Below are positions 1-8,112 of a DNA stretch of 64,000 bases, piece by piece. The stretch covers positions 37,655 through 101,654 of the forward strand of contig JAYUWK010000080.1 in the NCBI GenBank assembly GCA_043753895.1, in the 5' to 3' direction. The notes under the pieces are model-generated. The model saw nothing but the letters and a program-made list of their open reading frames with translations, was not told where the DNA came from and did not search any database. Positions within the stretch are counted from its first letter, which is position 1. Each line of letters begins with the position of its first letter. This DNA is from WLMZ01 sp043753895. Lineage in GTDB: Bacteria > Actinomycetota > Acidimicrobiia > Acidimicrobiales > Ilumatobacteraceae. The position numbers were made by a program, and so were the translations under genes.

Positions 1-223
1 CGGTGGCCACAATCGCAGCAATCGAGGGTTCGATGACACGGATGTGGGTGAAAGCGCCGACCACGGCCGTCTCGCGGGGCATGCGTACAGCTTCCGGACG
101 TCGTGCATCGGGGCGGACGAACCACTCAGCCATCTGCAGCGTGTCACCACGAGCGATGCCGAGGGAGGCAAGTTCGGTGTCGGAGAGGTCAGCCACGTGG
201 ACCACGCGCACAGAAGAAAGCAT
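1..223 (-). CDS. Hypothetical protein, N-terminal part (cut by the window edge)
   Basis: An open frame runs on the minus strand from an ATG at 223 off the left edge with no stop, so about 74 N-terminal residues are visible. It begins MLSSVRVVHVADLSDTELAS and is soluble-looking with no signal peptide. I do not recognise the family. It is divergent from the GNAT/AAA+ gene that starts at 408, so the 184 bases between them probably hold both promoters. The reading frame is clean and has the GC-rich third positions of its neighbours, so it is probably real, but the product stays unknown. Confidence 0.6.
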   Translation of the reverse strand, partial: MLSSVRVVHVADLSDTELASLGIARGDTLQMAEWFVRPDARRPEAVRMPRETAVVGAFTHIRVIEPSIAAIVAT

Positions 224-394
224 GGAGAAAACCTAGCCCGCACAGCTGCAATTGCCCTGTTGGAGTCAGGGATGGAGGCGCTCTACGTGCGCTCAATGCC
301 CGCGCCGACGGGTCGGGAACAGGAGTTCGGAGTTGGCCCTTGCGTCCCACAGCATTTGTTTGACCACCGCAACGCACCCAGTCGCACGCCGGTA

Positions 395-400
395 TATAAC
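395..400 (+). promoter_or_regulatory. -10 element (TATAAC) of a leaderless promoter
   Basis: TATAAC lies 7 bases before the GTG at 408, so transcription would begin at or next to the start codon. No clear Shine-Dalgarno sequence precedes the GTG. I see no good -35 at the right spacing. The same arrangement occurs at several other genes in this window. Confidence 0.5.
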
Positions 401-407
401 TGCAGGC

Positions 408-1676
408 GTGACGCCGGTAATCAGAGATTTGTTGTTGTCGGACATCGGTTCGGCTGTTCGCCTGCTCGAGGAGTGTCGCGGTCTCGCCGACACCAAGCCT
501 GCCGACATCGCCCAGTTCGTCGGTGACGTCTCCTCCGGCGCGCCCGGTGTGGTCGCCGTCGACCACGACAGAATCGTCGGACTGGTGCAGGCGCGTACGG
601 TCGGCGACGACGCCTGGATCAACGTGGTGGTGATCGACCCGGAAAGGCGACATCAGGGAGTCGGCTCGGCGATGATCCAGCGACTCGAAGACAAGCTGCT
701 GCACCTCGGTGTGAGAAAGATCTCAGCGCTGCTCTCAAGCGCACAAGCCGGAGAGGCCGCTTTGGTCAATCGAGGCTTCGAACCCTCGCATGGGTTGGTG
801 CTCTATGAGAAGCTTGAGCCGCTCGCACCCACCGCGATGCGAATCGTCGATCAGTACGGCGGCGAGATCCTGTCGGACCAGCTGTGGGACCGCGTTGCAG
901 GTATGGACGCCGAGAAGCGGATAATCGACGGCAGGGTGGTTGCCCCGCTATCCGACCCTGAGACGGCTTCACGAATCGGTGTGCGTGCCCCAGCGACGGT
1001 GATGTTGTTCGGTCCACCCGGAACGGGGAAGACGACCTTTGCGAAGGCGATTGCTGGCCGTCTGGGCTGGCCCTTCATCGAGTTGCTCCCATCAAAACTC
1101 GAAAGCGGTGACGACTCGATGTCCGCCGAGCTGCGGCGCGCGATGACGGATCTGTTGCAGCTCGACCGGGCGGTTGTCTTTATCGACGAGTTCGACGAGA
1201 TTGCTTCCGCACGGGAACGCAATCCTGCCATGAAGGGCGTCGTCAACGAGCTGTTGAAGATGATCCCCTCATTCAGATCAGCTCCGGAGCACCTGCTGGT
1301 CTGTGCAACCAATTTCGTTGCAGGCATCGACGCTGCCGTCCTCCGGCCCGGCAGGTTCGATCTCGTCATTCCCATTGGACCGCCCGATCTGAGTGCACGT
1401 ATCGCACTGTGGCAAGCGGCGTTATCGACGCTCGATGAGAGATGCGCCGACGTCGAGGTGTTGGCAGGAATGACCGAAGGCTACACACCGGGCGATGTGG
1501 AGCTTGCCGCGCAGCGAGCCGCAACGGCAGCGTTCGACCGGGTACGTCAGGGCAGCGAGCCGTCATACATCACGGCAAACGACCTGACCGCAGCCGTCGA
1601 GCGCACCCCGGCGTCGGTTACCGCCGACATCGCAGAACGATTCTGTGATGAAGTCGAACGCTTCGCACGTATCTGA
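408..1676 (+). CDS. GNAT acetyltransferase / AAA+ ATPase fusion protein
   Basis: A 422-residue protein with two domains. Residues 1 to about 145 look like a GNAT N-acetyltransferase, with the acetyl-CoA loop RRHQGVGSAM. Residues from about 170 onward are an AAA+ ATPase: Walker A GPPGTGKTT near residue 202, Walker B VVFIDEFDE near 256, a sensor-type CATNF, and the RPGRFD arginine segment typical of FtsH/Cdc48-type AAA proteins. A longer frame opens at 252, but the GTG at 408 was chosen because GNAT homology begins right after it and a -10 hexamer sits 7 bases upstream. The combination suggests an ATP-driven remodelling activity tied to acetylation, which is inference. It stands alone, with no operon partner. 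Confidence 0.8.
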   Translation: MTPVIRDLLLSDIGSAVRLLEECRGLADTKPADIAQFVGDVSSGAPGVVAVDHDRIVGLVQARTVGDDAWINVVVIDPERRHQGVGSAMIQRLEDKLLHLGVRKISALLSSAQAGEAALVNRGFEPSHGLVLYEKLEPLAPTAMRIVDQYGGEILSDQLWDRVAGMDAEKRIIDGRVVAPLSDPETASRIGVRAPATVMLFGPPGTGKTTFAKAIAGRLGWPFIELLPSKLESGDDSMSAELRRAMTDLLQLDRAVVFIDEFDEIASARERNPAMKGVVNELLKMIPSFRSAPEHLLVCATNFVAGIDAAVLRPGRFDLVIPIGPPDLSARIALWQAALSTLDERCADVEVLAGMTEGYTPGDVELAAQRAATAAFDRVRQGSEPSYITANDLTAAVERTPASVTADIAERFCDEVERFARI

Positions 1677-1787
1677 CCGGCCTTCCCGCCGTGGCCGCCA
1701 TCGAAGGTGGCGGGACCGACCTTGGCCGGACCAGTCCTGAAGATCTTGAAGAGTCGTCGTAATCCGACGCGATACGATCGCCGAACG

Positions 1788-2054
1788 ATGAACCATCGAT
1801 GGGTGAGCCGTGAGATCGCCGTGCCCGCCGAGGTGATGTGGGAACTACTCGTCGACGTTCGGCGCTGGCCTGACTGGGGACCGTCGGTCCGCCATGCGAC
1901 GCTCGACTCGAGCCGGATGGAATTGGGCGGTCGCGGGACCGTGCGCACCGCTATCGGGCTCACGCTCCCATTCGAGGTGACCCGCTCTGCCGCGCCGCGT
2001 TGTTCGAGGGAGTCGAACGCCGTGAGCCACTGGAAGATGCCCCCGTCGAGCTAG
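1788..2054 (+). pseudogene. SRPBCC (polyketide cyclase/START-like) protein, probably truncated
   Basis: From the ATG at 1788 the frame encodes an SRPBCC-type start: MNHRWVSREIAVPAEVMWEL, then VRRWPDWGPSVRHA and a GRGTVRTA segment, as in the lipid-binding START/Bet v1 fold. Members are usually 140-160 residues, but this one turns into non-homologous sequence near residue 66 and stops at 88. In another frame, from about 1979 to the stop at 2137, runs a plausible coding stretch (LFEGVERREPLEDAPVELAT and on) that does not look like an SRPBCC C-terminus. The simplest reading is a gene cut by deletion or rearrangement and joined to the tail of another. A short functional protein cannot be excluded. 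Confidence 0.5.
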
Positions 2055-2201
2055 CGACACAGATCATCCGGGCGGCTGCGCACGTGGGAACCGGGCCCGA
2101 CACTCGCTCTGTGGACGCTCAACGACGCACGGGGTAGAAAGCGTTCTGCGCAGTTGCTCCCCAAGTTGCACCCTGGCCGCTCTCGACCGGAGAACGAGAA
2201 C

Positions 2202-2227
2202 AACCGCAGGTCATCTGAGCTGCGGTT
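2202..2227 (-). terminator. Hairpin terminator after tRNA-Ala
   Basis: An 8-bp perfect stem (AACCGCAG paired with CTGCGGTT) with a 10-base loop lies 6 bases beyond the 3' end of the tRNA and is followed on the minus strand by a moderately T-rich tail. It probably ends the tRNA transcript. Confidence 0.6.
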
Positions 2228-2233
2228 TCTTTG

Positions 2234-2306
2234 TGGAGCTGAGGGGAATCGAACCCCTGACCCCTTCCATGCCATGGAAGTGCTCTGCCAACTGAGCTAC
2301 AGCCCC
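2234..2306 (-). tRNA. tRNA-Ala(GGC)
   Basis: The minus strand folds into a 73-base cloverleaf. The acceptor stem is GGGGCTG/CAGCTCC with one G-U pair, followed by D-arm TAGCTCAGTTGGCAGAGC, anticodon stem CTTCC/GGAAG with loop ATGGCAT giving anticodon GGC, a five-base variable region, and T-arm AGGGGTTCGATTCCCCT. The discriminator is A, and the CCA end is not fully encoded. Anticodon GGC reads the alanine codon GCC, which is abundant in this GC-rich sequence. Confidence 0.95.
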
Positions 2307-2320
2307 GAATCGGGAACATG

Positions 2321-2349
2321 AAGATACCAGCGCGAGCAGTATCGTCCAA
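2321..2349 (-). promoter_or_regulatory. Predicted promoter of tRNA-Ala
   Basis: On the minus strand TTGGAC (2349-2344) and TATCTT (2326-2321) are 17 bases apart. The start of transcription would fall about 8 bases before the mature tRNA 5' end. The -35 is weak. Confidence 0.5.
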
Positions 2350-2369
2350 ACGCGTTGGAGCGACTTTCC

Positions 2370-2759
2370 TCAGCGAGCAGCGTTGTCGGCCGAGTTCCAT
2401 TCGACCACGGGCGCATCGCGATATAGGCGCTCGATCTCGTAGAACGACCGGGTCTCGTCGCTGAAGACGTGCACCACGATGTCGCCGTAGTCGATGAGCA
2501 CCCATTGCTGCTCGCGAGCACCCTCGACCCGCAGCGGTGACCGCCCCGATGCTTCACGCACCTTGGCCTCGACTTCATCGGCCACGGCGCGCACCAGACG
2601 GCGATTCGACGCGCTGGTGATCACGAAGTACTCGGTGATCGCCAGAATCGGCCCGACCTCGAGCACCAACGTGTCAGTGGCCTGCTTGTCGTCGGCGGCA
2701 CGGGCGGCGACGATTGCTAGGTCTCTCGAGGCCAGGTCCTCGGTCGGTTGATCGGTCAT
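2370..2759 (-). CDS. rsfS: Ribosome silencing factor RsfS
   Basis: A 129-residue protein of the RsfS/Iojap family, which binds ribosomal protein L14 and blocks 30S-50S joining when nutrients are short. The family core is visible in order: DTLVLEVGPILAITEYFVITS, then ASNRRLVRAVADEVEAKV, and WVLIDYGDIVVHVFSDETRSFYEIERL (given here as short segments of a longer run). The ATG at 2759 was chosen over upstream in-frame codons because the extra residues would lie inside the preceding gene, which ends at 2761. It follows nadD and a LytR-type gene in the usual actinobacterial order nadD / LytR / rsfS. Confidence 0.93.
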   Translation of the reverse strand: MTDQPTEDLASRDLAIVAARAADDKQATDTLVLEVGPILAITEYFVITSASNRRLVRAVADEVEAKVREASGRSPLRVEGAREQQWVLIDYGDIVVHVFSDETRSFYEIERLYRDAPVVEWNSADNAAR

Positions 2760-2760
2760 A

Positions 2761-4077
2761 TCAGGACAACACGGTAGCGCCGGTTGTATCCACAACCGTA
2801 CGGCGCAGATCACTGGCCTTCGTGGTGGTCGTCACGGCTGGCGCGCTCTGACGGTTCGCCTTGGCGACGTCGAGATAGTTCCTGCCGATCACCAGCACCA
2901 CGTCGACGAGCGGGAAGGTGAACGCTGGCCGACGGAACTCGATGTCACCGAACAGATTCTTCAGGCCCTGCGCCTCGCCGTCGGACATCGGACTGGCGGT
3001 GTACACGATGGTCTTGTCCGGCACCTTGTGCGTGTCGAGCGTGAACACGGTCGATGAGACCGACACGACATTGCTCTCCACGAAGAGCAATTGACCAACC
3101 GCATCGCGACTGAGGTCGGCGCTGGTGGTATTGGTGATGCCAGCCTGCCGGAGATCGGCATCGGTCAGGCCATTCTCGATGCGGTAGCTCTGCCCTTGAT
3201 ACGGCGCGATCATCGCACCTGGGGCAAGTCCGGACATCACGAGTATGACCGAGGGTCGATCCAGCGCGCCGACGTCTCGCTTGTCCGGATTGAAGTTGCC
3301 GGTGATCGGTCGGGTATTCAAGTCGTTGTACACCTGCACGGGCCCAGCAAGAAAGTGGGCGAGGAAGTCATCAAAGCTGCTCGGTGCTGAGGCCCCGACC
3401 GATGTTGGCTGCAAGCCCTGGCCGACTGCGCCGGCAAGTCCGTTCCACACGGCGCGCACATTGGCGAGGCGAACCGTCGAGGACTGCGACGGGTCGTTGG
3501 CGGCGAGCACGCTCGCCGCCTGCGACGGGCTCATCGATGTTGCGCCTGACGGGAACAGCGTGGTCGGGGTGCCTGTCGTGGCAGGGGCCAGAACTGGGCC
3601 GGGTAGCGTGACTGACATCGCGCCGACAGGCGTGAGCAACGCCGCAACGTCGGACTCCTTGGCGATTGCGTTGAAGTTCAGGGTGACACTGCTCAACGAC
3701 TCGACATCGCTGAGCAGACCATCGGCACCGCTGTTGATGACGGTGTCGGCAACAGCAATGTTGGGCTCGCCAAAGACCTGAGCGCGGGTTGTATTTGTGG
3801 GGATCGACACCAGCGTGCCGCCCTTGCCAGTGCCCGGTGTGAGTACCAATACCGCCAACGAGGTCACGACCTGCTGGCTGTCGACAACGGCGAGCATCGC
3901 GGTGGGCGTCGACGGAAACCCGACCTCTGGCAGCGTGCTGGCTGACGTGCCGGCCTTGGAGTTTCGCAGCACGTCCCAGCCGTAGTAGCTGAGCAGTGGT
4001 GCTGCAACGAGCACGAGCACACCGGCAAGGCCCGCAGCAATGGTGCGGGTACGGCGCGTCGAGGCGAGCGCCGTCAT
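2761..4077 (-). CDS. LytR/CpsA-like envelope protein (divergent)
   Basis: A 438-residue protein with one N-terminal membrane segment (roughly residues 13-33, AAGLAGVLVLVAAPLLSYYG), then a long extracytoplasmic part rich in Ser/Thr/Val. Its place between nadD and rsfS and the segment GTLVSIPTNTTRAQV suggest a relative of the LytR-CpsA-Psr family, which attaches glycopolymers to peptidoglycan. The last 120 residues or so resemble a LytR C-terminal domain. The conserved arginines and aspartates of active LCP enzymes are not obvious, so it may be a non-catalytic member. The start at 4077 overlaps the nadD stop as ATGA, implying translational coupling. Confidence 0.55.
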   Translation of the reverse strand: MTALASTRRTRTIAAGLAGVLVLVAAPLLSYYGWDVLRNSKAGTSASTLPEVGFPSTPTAMLAVVDSQQVVTSLAVLVLTPGTGKGGTLVSIPTNTTRAQVFGEPNIAVADTVINSGADGLLSDVESLSSVTLNFNAIAKESDVAALLTPVGAMSVTLPGPVLAPATTGTPTTLFPSGATSMSPSQAASVLAANDPSQSSTVRLANVRAVWNGLAGAVGQGLQPTSVGASAPSSFDDFLAHFLAGPVQVYNDLNTRPITGNFNPDKRDVGALDRPSVILVMSGLAPGAMIAPYQGQSYRIENGLTDADLRQAGITNTTSADLSRDAVGQLLFVESNVVSVSSTVFTLDTHKVPDKTIVYTASPMSDGEAQGLKNLFGDIEFRRPAFTFPLVDVVLVIGRNYLDVAKANRQSAPAVTTTTKASDLRRTVVDTTGATVLS

Positions 4078-4667
4078 CGTGCACCGCCGTAGAGCCCGCG
4101 TTCGCGAACAACCTGCAACACCGGCGCGGTGATGAGGTAGTCGAGCGGGCGCCCGTCGCCGAATCGCGCACGCAAGTCGGTGCTCGAAACGTCGAGATGG
4201 GGAATCTCGACGTGATGCCAGTCGAACTGTGTCGGTAACTCCACGGCTTTCCCCGGTCGATCGACAACCACGAGCGAGGATCGTTTGGCAACTTCCTCGT
4301 AGCGGTCCCACGTGGTGAAGCCCGCAGCAGCGTCGTCGCCCATGATCGTGAAGAATTCGGCGTCAGGATGCTCGCCGGCCAGGATTCGTAGCGTGTCAGC
4401 AGTGAAGCTCGGTCCACCGTGATCGATCTCTGTTCGCCCAGCCTGCAGTCCATCGACGGAAGCAACCGCTGCGTCGACCAACGCAAAGCGGTCTTCGGCG
4501 GGCGTGATACGACGGCTCAATTCTTTTTGCCATGGCACATTGGCCACCATCAGTACCACTACGTCGAGTTGCAGAGCGTGCCGCACGTTGACCGCTGTCA
4601 CCAGGTGCCCGACGTGAGGCGGGTCGAACGTACCGCCGAACAATCCGATACGTTGGGGCACGAGCAT
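4074..4667 (-). CDS. nadD: Nicotinate-nucleotide adenylyltransferase
   Basis: A 197-residue nucleotidyltransferase that makes nicotinate adenine dinucleotide from NaMN and ATP in NAD synthesis. The N-terminal IGLFGGTFDPPHVGH holds the nucleotide-binding motif (GGxFDP and HxGH), and VSSTDLR near the C-terminus is the ISSTxIR motif. The start at 4667 was chosen because homology begins at once (MLVPQRIGLFGGTFD). The upstream extension to 4799 is not conserved-looking. It is the first gene of the nadD / LytR / rsfS set and overlaps the next gene by four bases. Confidence 0.95.
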   Translation of the reverse strand: MLVPQRIGLFGGTFDPPHVGHLVTAVNVRHALQLDVVVLMVANVPWQKELSRRITPAEDRFALVDAAVASVDGLQAGRTEIDHGGPSFTADTLRILAGEHPDAEFFTIMGDDAAAGFTTWDRYEEVAKRSSLVVVDRPGKAVELPTQFDWHHVEIPHLDVSSTDLRARFGDGRPLDYLITAPVLQVVRERGLYGGAR

Positions 4668-4996
4668 GCAGTGTAGGAGAAGTAGACAGCGAATCTGCGG
4701 CAGCTCACCGCCGTTCGCGTTCATCGGCGGCGTCGCGACGCACGATATTCCGACACGACAGGGCTTGACCGATGGTGTACTCTGTCGTTTCCCCCTCATA
4801 GCTACACTTCACGATCTGCCCAACACCCCCTTGGACAGTGGATTTCGCTCCATTTCGCGCTCTGCGCGCACCGTTGCGGCGTCCACCTCGGTGGGTGCGT
4901 GGCATCTGGCGCACACCAGCAATTCCAACCTGGTGTGCCCGACGCCACGTCACGCCGCGGAATGCGAACATAACAAGAACGGTTACACAGCACGAT
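4668..4996. other. Divergent intergenic region between nadD and a sigma factor gene
   Basis: 329 bases without a convincing gene. Frames that cross it on both strands are rich in Arg, Trp and Cys and lack family features. It must hold promoters for nadD (minus) and the sigma gene (plus). No strong -35/-10 pair or hairpin stood out. Confidence 0.5.
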
Positions 4997-5824
4997 ATGA
5001 ACGACTCCATTGGTCTCTACTTGAACGACATCGGCAAGGTTGCCTTGCTCAACGCTGAAGAAGAGCGCGAACTCTCCCGCGCTATCGAGGCAGGCCGCGA
5101 GGCCGCAGAGCGCATCTCCAACGGCGAAAAAGGCGCACAGCTGAAGGCGTCCGTGAACGCCGCAGCCAAGGCCAAGGATCGGTTCATCCGCTCCAACCTT
5201 CGCCTCGTGGTGAGCATCGCCCGCCGGTACCCACTGCCCCAGGGTATGGATCTGCTCGACCTCATCCAAGAGGGCAACCTCGGCCTCGAGCACGCCGTCG
5301 ACAAGTTCGACTGGCGCCGTGGCTTCAAGTTCAGCACGTACGCCACCTTCTGGATCCGTCAGGCCATCGGTCGTGCCCTCGATCAGAAGGCCAGCCTCAT
5401 CCGCATCCCCGGCGACCGTTCGGCCAGCCTTCGTGCCGCATTGCGTCAGGCCAGCGGCGATGGCGAGACGCTCGATCTCGGCAACGCCGAGCTGCACCGC
5501 CTCACGACGCCCGTCTCGCTCGACAAGACCATCGGTGACGACGGCGACGCCACGCTCGGCGACCTCATGGCAAACGGCGACGGTACTCCCGAAGACGCCG
5601 TGATGGCCATGGTCGACAGCGATCTCCTCGACGAACTCCTCGGTACTCTCGACAAGCGTGCCCGCTACGCCGTCGAGGCGCGTTTTGGTCTGCTCGATGG
5701 CGAGCGTAAGAGCTTTCGCGAAGTCGGCGAGAACCTTGGCGTCACGGCTGAAGCCGCCCGCCGCTTGGTCAGCCGCGCCGTGGCAGGCCTACGCGAAGAC
5801 GCTGTTCGCATCCTGGCGGCCTGA
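4997..5824 (+). CDS. RNA polymerase sigma-70 family factor (short, group 2-like)
   Basis: A 275-residue sigma factor. Region 1.2 is visible at the N-terminus (DSIGLYLNDIGKVALLNAEE). Region 2 follows with NLRLVVSIARRY, DLIQEGNLGL and FKFSTYATFWIRQAI (core-binding and -10 melting/recognition), then region 3. Region 4 carries SFREVGENLGVTAEAARRLV. Region 4.2 lacks the RERIRQIE residues usual in primary sigma factors, so -35 recognition may differ. It has no region 1.1. Start at the ATG at 4997 gives region 1.2 immediately; the longer frame from 4838 is Arg/Trp-rich and unlikely. It lies 7 bases before the DAHP synthase gene. Confidence 0.88.
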   Translation: MNDSIGLYLNDIGKVALLNAEEERELSRAIEAGREAAERISNGEKGAQLKASVNAAAKAKDRFIRSNLRLVVSIARRYPLPQGMDLLDLIQEGNLGLEHAVDKFDWRRGFKFSTYATFWIRQAIGRALDQKASLIRIPGDRSASLRAALRQASGDGETLDLGNAELHRLTTPVSLDKTIGDDGDATLGDLMANGDGTPEDAVMAMVDSDLLDELLGTLDKRARYAVEARFGLLDGERKSFREVGENLGVTAEAARRLVSRAVAGLREDAVRILAA

Positions 5825-5831
5825 TTCCGGT

Positions 5832-7187
5832 ATGGCCAAGGCGTGGACTCCCTCCTCTTGGCAGTCGTTCACGGCGGCACAACAACCTGAGTGGCCTGAC
5901 ACGGGCGACCGCGATCGCGCTCTGAAGCAGATCTCAGGATACCCGCCGTTGGTGTTCGCGGGTGAGGCACGCAGCCTGCAGACATCTCTCGGCCACGTTG
6001 CCGCCGGCAATGCATTCCTGTTGCAGGCCGGCGACTGTGCCGAGAGCTTCGATGATTTCTCGGCGATCAACATCCGCGAGAAATTGCGCGTCATCCTGCA
6101 GATGGCTGTCGTGCTCACCTACTCACTGGGTGTACCGGTGGTCAAGGTCGGGCGCATCGCCGGGCAGTTCGCTAAACCACGTTCCTCACCCTTCGAACGA
6201 ATTGGCGATCTCGACCTCCCCAGCTTCCGCGGGCACATCGTCAACGGCGAAGCCCCGACGCCGGCAGCTCGTGTGCCCGATCCCGAGCGTCTCGTGCAGG
6301 CGTACCACCAGAGTGCGTCCACACTTAACCTCGTGCGCGCCTTCGCCAAGGGCGGCTTCGCCGACCTCAATCGCGTGCACGCCTGGACTCAGGAATTCGT
6401 GGCCAGCAGCCCCGAGGGTCGTAAGTACGAACAACTCGCCGCCGAGATCGATCGCGCGCTGCGGTTCATGCGCGCCTGTGGCGTGGATACCGAGTCCAAC
6501 AGTCGCCTGCATGAAGTCGATTTCTTTACGAGTCACGAGGCACTGCTGCTCGGCTACGAAGAGGCGCTCACCCGTCAGGATTCCCTCACCGGTGGTTGGT
6601 ACGACTGTTCGGCGCACATGCTCTGGATCGGCGAGCGCACCCGCCAACTCGATGGCGCGCACATCGAGTTCCTCCGCGGGGTCGGCAACCCGATTGGCTG
6701 CAAGGTCGGCCCCTCTACCGAACCCGACTTCGTACTCGAACTGTGTCAAGCACTGAATCCTGCTCGCATACCGGGTCGACTCACGCTCATCAGCCGTATG
6801 GGGGCTACTCAGGTGGAAGACAAGCTCCGCCCATTGCTGCGTGCGGTTCGCGACGCCGGTCATCCGGTGGTGTGGGCGTGCGATCCGATGCACGCCAACA
6901 CCTACACCGCTGATAGCGGACACAAGACGCGTGACTTCGATGAAATCTGTTCCGAGATCGGTGGATTCGTCCGGGCACACAGTGCCGAGGGCACCTGGCC
7001 GGGAGGCATCCACGTAGAGCTGACCGGCGACGACGTCACCGAATGCATCGGCGGCGCGGACAAGATCCTCGACTCGCAGCTCGACGATCGCTATCAGACT
7101 GTGTGCGACCCGCGTCTCAACGGTCGCCAGAGCCTCGACTTGGCGTTCCGCGTGGCCGACCTGATTCGCACCAACGGCCTCGCCTGA
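5832..7187 (+). CDS. aroF: 3-deoxy-D-arabino-heptulosonate 7-phosphate synthase, class II
   Basis: A 451-residue enzyme that condenses phosphoenolpyruvate with erythrose 4-phosphate, the first step of the shikimate pathway. Class II (plant/mycobacterial type) features are clear: LQAGDCAESF, VKVGRIAGQFAKPRS, an SHEALLLGYEEALTR segment, VGNPIGCKVGPSTEP, VVWACDPMHANT and GGIHVELTGDDVTEC, with metal-binding Cys, His, Glu and Asp. The ATG at 5832 starts 7 bases after the sigma factor stop, so the two are probably cotranscribed. The mycobacterial counterpart is about 460 residues long, so this is full length. Confidence 0.95.
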   Translation: MAKAWTPSSWQSFTAAQQPEWPDTGDRDRALKQISGYPPLVFAGEARSLQTSLGHVAAGNAFLLQAGDCAESFDDFSAINIREKLRVILQMAVVLTYSLGVPVVKVGRIAGQFAKPRSSPFERIGDLDLPSFRGHIVNGEAPTPAARVPDPERLVQAYHQSASTLNLVRAFAKGGFADLNRVHAWTQEFVASSPEGRKYEQLAAEIDRALRFMRACGVDTESNSRLHEVDFFTSHEALLLGYEEALTRQDSLTGGWYDCSAHMLWIGERTRQLDGAHIEFLRGVGNPIGCKVGPSTEPDFVLELCQALNPARIPGRLTLISRMGATQVEDKLRPLLRAVRDAGHPVVWACDPMHANTYTADSGHKTRDFDEICSEIGGFVRAHSAEGTWPGGIHVELTGDDVTECIGGADKILDSQLDDRYQTVCDPRLNGRQSLDLAFRVADLIRTNGLA

Positions 7188-7195
7188 GCACCGCC

Positions 7196-8017
7196 GTGCA
7201 GGCCCTTTCTCTGATCGACAGTTGGCCGGTGCGCAATGCATCCGCTGTTACCGTCGGTTTCGACGGCGCCGTCGCCCTGCACGGAGATACCGCTCGTCGG
7301 TATCGGTTGGCGTCCATCGCCAAGGTGGTGAGTACGCTCGCCATGCTCGTGGCCGTAGAAGAGGGTTCGATCACGCTCGACTCCCCCGTTGGCCAACCCG
7401 GTTGCACGCTTCGCCATCTGCTCAGCCATGCCGGTGGATACAGTTTCGACGGCGCCACCCCAATCGTTGCCCCCGGCCGTCGTCGCATCTATTCAAACAC
7501 CGGCATCGAACTCGCCGCCGACGCCGTCGCTGATGCAACTGGGATACCGTTCGTCGACTACCTCACCGAAGCGGTGCTCCAGCCACTCGGCATGGCAGAC
7601 ACCGTGCTGCACGGTTCGCCGGCGCACGGTATCTGGAGTACCACCGACGACGGAGTCCGCCTGCTCGGTGAACTCATCCACCCCACGCTGATCGCGCTCG
7701 AGACGGCCGGCGACTCCACGACGGTTCAATTCGGCGATCTCGCCGGCGTCGTGCCCGGCGTGGGTAGCTTTCGGCCGTGCCCGTGGGGGCTCGGGGTGGA
7801 GATACACGGAGACAAACATCCACATTGGATGGGATCCGCGAACAGCCCCGCCACGTTCGGGCACTTCGGGGGGTCAGGCACGATGATGTGGATCGATCCG
7901 GTGGCGCGAGTGAGCGTGATGGCCCTGACCGATCGACCATTCGATGAGTGGAGCACCGACGCACTGCGTCTGTGGCCCGAGTTCAGCAACGCACTGCTAT
8001 CCGCTTCCACCGCGTGA
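7196..8017 (+). CDS. Serine hydrolase of the beta-lactamase / class C fold
   Basis: A 273-residue penicillin-binding-protein-like hydrolase. The catalytic motifs are in order: SIAK (SxxK) at about residue 38, YSN (YxN) in the middle, and HFGG (HxGG) near the C-terminus. There is no signal peptide, so it is probably cytoplasmic: an esterase or D-amino-acid peptidase-type enzyme rather than a secreted beta-lactamase. The GTG at 7196 lies 8 bases after the DAHP synthase stop. A CTG at 7184 overlapping that stop is the other option. The substrate cannot be told from sequence. Confidence 0.8.
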   Translation: MQALSLIDSWPVRNASAVTVGFDGAVALHGDTARRYRLASIAKVVSTLAMLVAVEEGSITLDSPVGQPGCTLRHLLSHAGGYSFDGATPIVAPGRRRIYSNTGIELAADAVADATGIPFVDYLTEAVLQPLGMADTVLHGSPAHGIWSTTDDGVRLLGELIHPTLIALETAGDSTTVQFGDLAGVVPGVGSFRPCPWGLGVEIHGDKHPHWMGSANSPATFGHFGGSGTMMWIDPVARVSVMALTDRPFDEWSTDALRLWPEFSNALLSASTA

Positions 8018-8112
8018 CCGGGACCCGCCGACCCACCTGCTGTCAGTTTGAACAAGCGGATAGGTCGAATGTCAACATGTTCGCTCGGCCAAACCGGGAC
8101 TACGGGCGTGAG

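Noticed and set aside
2234..2306. Prophage or integrative element attached at tRNA-Ala
   Set aside because: No integrase, no direct repeat of the tRNA 3' end found nearby, and the tRNA has its own promoter and terminator.
8018..8112. Small gene between the hydrolase and the lysozyme-like gene
   Set aside because: No start with a plausible ribosome site and no frame with coding character in these 95 bases.
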